Shown piece after piece: positions 5,844 through 6,934 of a stretch of DNA of 6,934 nt. The DNA comes from Erysipelotrichia bacterium (GTDB lineage Bacteria > Bacillota_I > Bacilli_A > Erysipelotrichales > Erysipelotrichaceae). The DNA lies in NCBI GenBank assembly GCA_009916335.1, contig SAAR01000181.1, positions 1 through 6,934 of the forward strand. The letters are read 5' to 3'. The stretch's first letter is position 1, and every line of letters begins with the position of its first letter. The notes under the pieces were generated by a model. The model worked only from the letters and a program-made list of their open reading frames with translations. It made no database searches and had not been told where the DNA came from. A program made the translations under genes and the position numbers.

Positions 5844-6385
5844 TATCTAGTACCCCTTTTCACAGCTTTAACGTTGGTTTTGCTTTTCTGCTTTATATTA
5901 CCCTTGACTTTTTTATAAGATTTTTGGACTTGTTTGGCATGTTCAATTCGTTCATCTAAAGTCATTTTGGTTGGATTTTTTAACACAACGTTCGCAAATC
6001 TTTCAGGCCGTTTTGTTAGTTCATCTAACAAAAACTTGAAACCCTTTGTCGCTAATTTTTGATCGTTGACACGAAAAATGAATTCTTTATTTCCGTTCTT
6101 TAACTCATGAACGGAAAAAGGAAGGTTGCGTTCTTTAAACCAATTTTTCAGCTTATTAAAATCAACTGAACTATTTAGGACTTTTGAGTCAAGTTTATAG
6201 TTTGAATTAATCAGTTTATAAAGTTTGGTCTCGCCTTTGAGCTTAACCATTTTGTTTCGTTTATTGTACGTGTGGTTTTCATCAAGACGTTCTGCTAAAA
6301 AACCTATAGCGTTAATAAGTTCTCCGACGGTTTTAAACACAACATCTTTAATTAGCTTACTGGCCTCTCTTTCTTTACTATCCAT
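5843..6385 (-). CDS. pcfB: PcfB-like protein (DUF3801 family)
   Basis: A 180-residue soluble, strongly basic protein. The layout fits the DUF3801/PcfB family encoded directly upstream of the coupling protein in pCF10-type systems. An N-terminal helical part (SKLIKDVVFKTVGELINAIG) is followed by a KLKGETKLYKLI segment, then the family-like core around 71-125 (DFNKLKNWFKERNLPFSVHE, FIFRVNDQ, FKFLLDEL). A Lys/Arg-rich, probably disordered tail runs from about 150 to the end. The function is poorly defined; in this family a role with the coupling protein or in DNA transfer is inferred from constant linkage. The ATG is 1 base after the stop of the upstream gene, with only a weak Shine-Dalgarno, so it probably relies on translational coupling. 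Its own stop overlaps pcfC. Confidence 0.85.
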   Translation of the reverse strand: MDSKEREASKLIKDVVFKTVGELINAIGFLAERLDENHTYNKRNKMVKLKGETKLYKLINSNYKLDSKVLNSSVDFNKLKNWFKERNLPFSVHELKNGNKEFIFRVNDQKLATKGFKFLLDELTKRPERFANVVLKNPTKMTLDERIEHAKQVQKSYKKVKGNIKQKSKTNVKAVKRGTR

Positions 6386-6386
6386 A

Positions 6387-6934
6387 TCAAGACCAGACTT
6401 TCTTGATGCTATTAATCAATTTTTGTTTTAAATCAAGCAATTCATCTAATAAATGACGTGCTTGATCTAATTCATCAAAATCTTTAGGAGTAAACCGCTT
6501 AAATTCATTGTACTTTTCAGTAATAACAACTTCTTGTTCGGCTATCACACCTTTGATTTTGCTGTGAAATTCCGCTTCAAGTTCAGTTTTGAAATTATCA
6601 AAGCCATCTACCTCATTGACACTAATAGGCACTTCGCTTTCAAGTCCTGTATGAGTAACTTCAAAAGCATCAACAGCTTCAGGTAGTGAGTCTTGATCGG
6701 CATCAGTATCAATGTGCTCAGAAGGGTCTGTAACTAAATCAGGTTGTAAATCACGATCAGATAGATTTGAAATGATTTCATCCTCTTCCTGAGTGTTATC
6801 ACTAATTTCAGGTGCAACATTTATCACTTCACGTGATGGCTCAACTGTTTCTTCTTCAGGAAGCAACCTATTTTCTTGTTCTGACATTGAAGGATTAGGA
6901 GTCTCAGCAATCACTTGATTTTTTGGTGTTTTTT
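6387..6934 (-). CDS. Acidic protein with C-terminal coiled coil, 5' part outside the window
   Basis: The frame is open to the right edge, so the gene is partial; 181 codons are visible. A GTG at 6914 and an ATG at 6887 are in frame, but neither has a Shine-Dalgarno. The residues before them (KTPKNQ) continue the same Pro/Asn style, so I treat both as internal. The visible part is a very acidic, low-complexity stretch rich in Glu, Asp, Ser and Pro (about 100 residues, probably disordered), then a charged helical C-terminus (FKTELEAEFHSKIKG, then DELDQARHLLDELLDLKQKL) that could form a coiled coil. I do not recognise the family. It is tightly linked to pcfB (TGA, one base, ATG), so it is probably a component or accessory of the transfer apparatus. 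It could be the tail of a longer membrane or surface protein. Confidence 0.7.
   Translation of the reverse strand, partial: KTPKNQVIAETPNPSMSEQENRLLPEEETVEPSREVINVAPEISDNTQEEDEIISNLSDRDLQPDLVTDPSEHIDTDADQDSLPEAVDAFEVTHTGLESEVPISVNEVDGFDNFKTELEAEFHSKIKGVIAEQEVVITEKYNEFKRFTPKDFDELDQARHLLDELLDLKQKLINSIKKVWS

Noticed and set aside
6047..6054. TGTCGCTA followed by ATTTTT, a near match to the array element TGTCGCCA with its ATTTT flank.
   Set aside because: One mismatch, single copy, inside the pcfB coding sequence. Not enough to call a fifth site.
1..6934. Search by eye for tRNA, rRNA, CRISPR arrays, a known-type oriT, relaxase or insertion-sequence ends.
   Set aside because: None recognised. 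No regularly spaced repeats of CRISPR type, no cloverleaf, no relaxase motif in any supported frame, and no insertion-sequence terminal repeat I could name near the left junction.

Overview
The window is a block of conjugation genes from a low-GC Gram-positive element, most likely a conjugative plasmid or integrative conjugative element of a lactic acid bacterium (Lactobacillales). This rests on AT-rich codon use, AAAGGA/AGGAG-type ribosome binding sites, and recognisable PcfB (DUF3801), PcfC (VirD4-type coupling protein) and LtrC-like proteins, all known from enterococcal pCF10-like and lactococcal pRS01-like transfer regions. The exact host cannot be read from the sequence.

Every convincing gene lies on the minus strand and is read from right to left. 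In transcription order these are: the 3' part of an acidic coiled-coil gene that runs off the right edge (6387-6934); a pcfB-like gene (5843-6385); a pcfC-like type IV coupling protein gene (4056-5843); an unrecognised small gene (3685-4041, or to 4059); a 150-base gap carrying a symmetric array of four TGTCGCCA/TGGCGACA elements; an unrecognised 319-codon gene starting with TTG (2574-3533); and a 795-codon LtrC-like multidomain gene (159-2546). The first four genes are almost gapless (1-base gap, TAATG overlap, coupling protein stop beside the next start), so they look translationally coupled. The gap at 3534-3684 splits the block and is the best place for a second promoter or operator.

Working model, by family knowledge: the coupling protein, helped by the PcfB-like protein, delivers the relaxase-DNA complex to the secretion channel, whose genes would lie to the right. 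The LtrC-like protein would enter or act in the recipient, where its Toprim domain could prime the incoming strand and its other domains could protect the element. No relaxase, oriT of a known type, VirB4 or other channel gene is visible here.

Three things stand out. The LtrC-like protein stops inside its ArdC-like domain, and the sequence beyond it (1-158) looks unrelated, so a recombination or insertion junction is likely near 155-175. Its linker between the Toprim and middle domains is encoded by an unusual run of adjacent inverted repeats, ending on the plus strand in a terminator-like hairpin. The 3534-3684 gap holds four 8-base elements with exact dyad symmetry and a 63-base offset.
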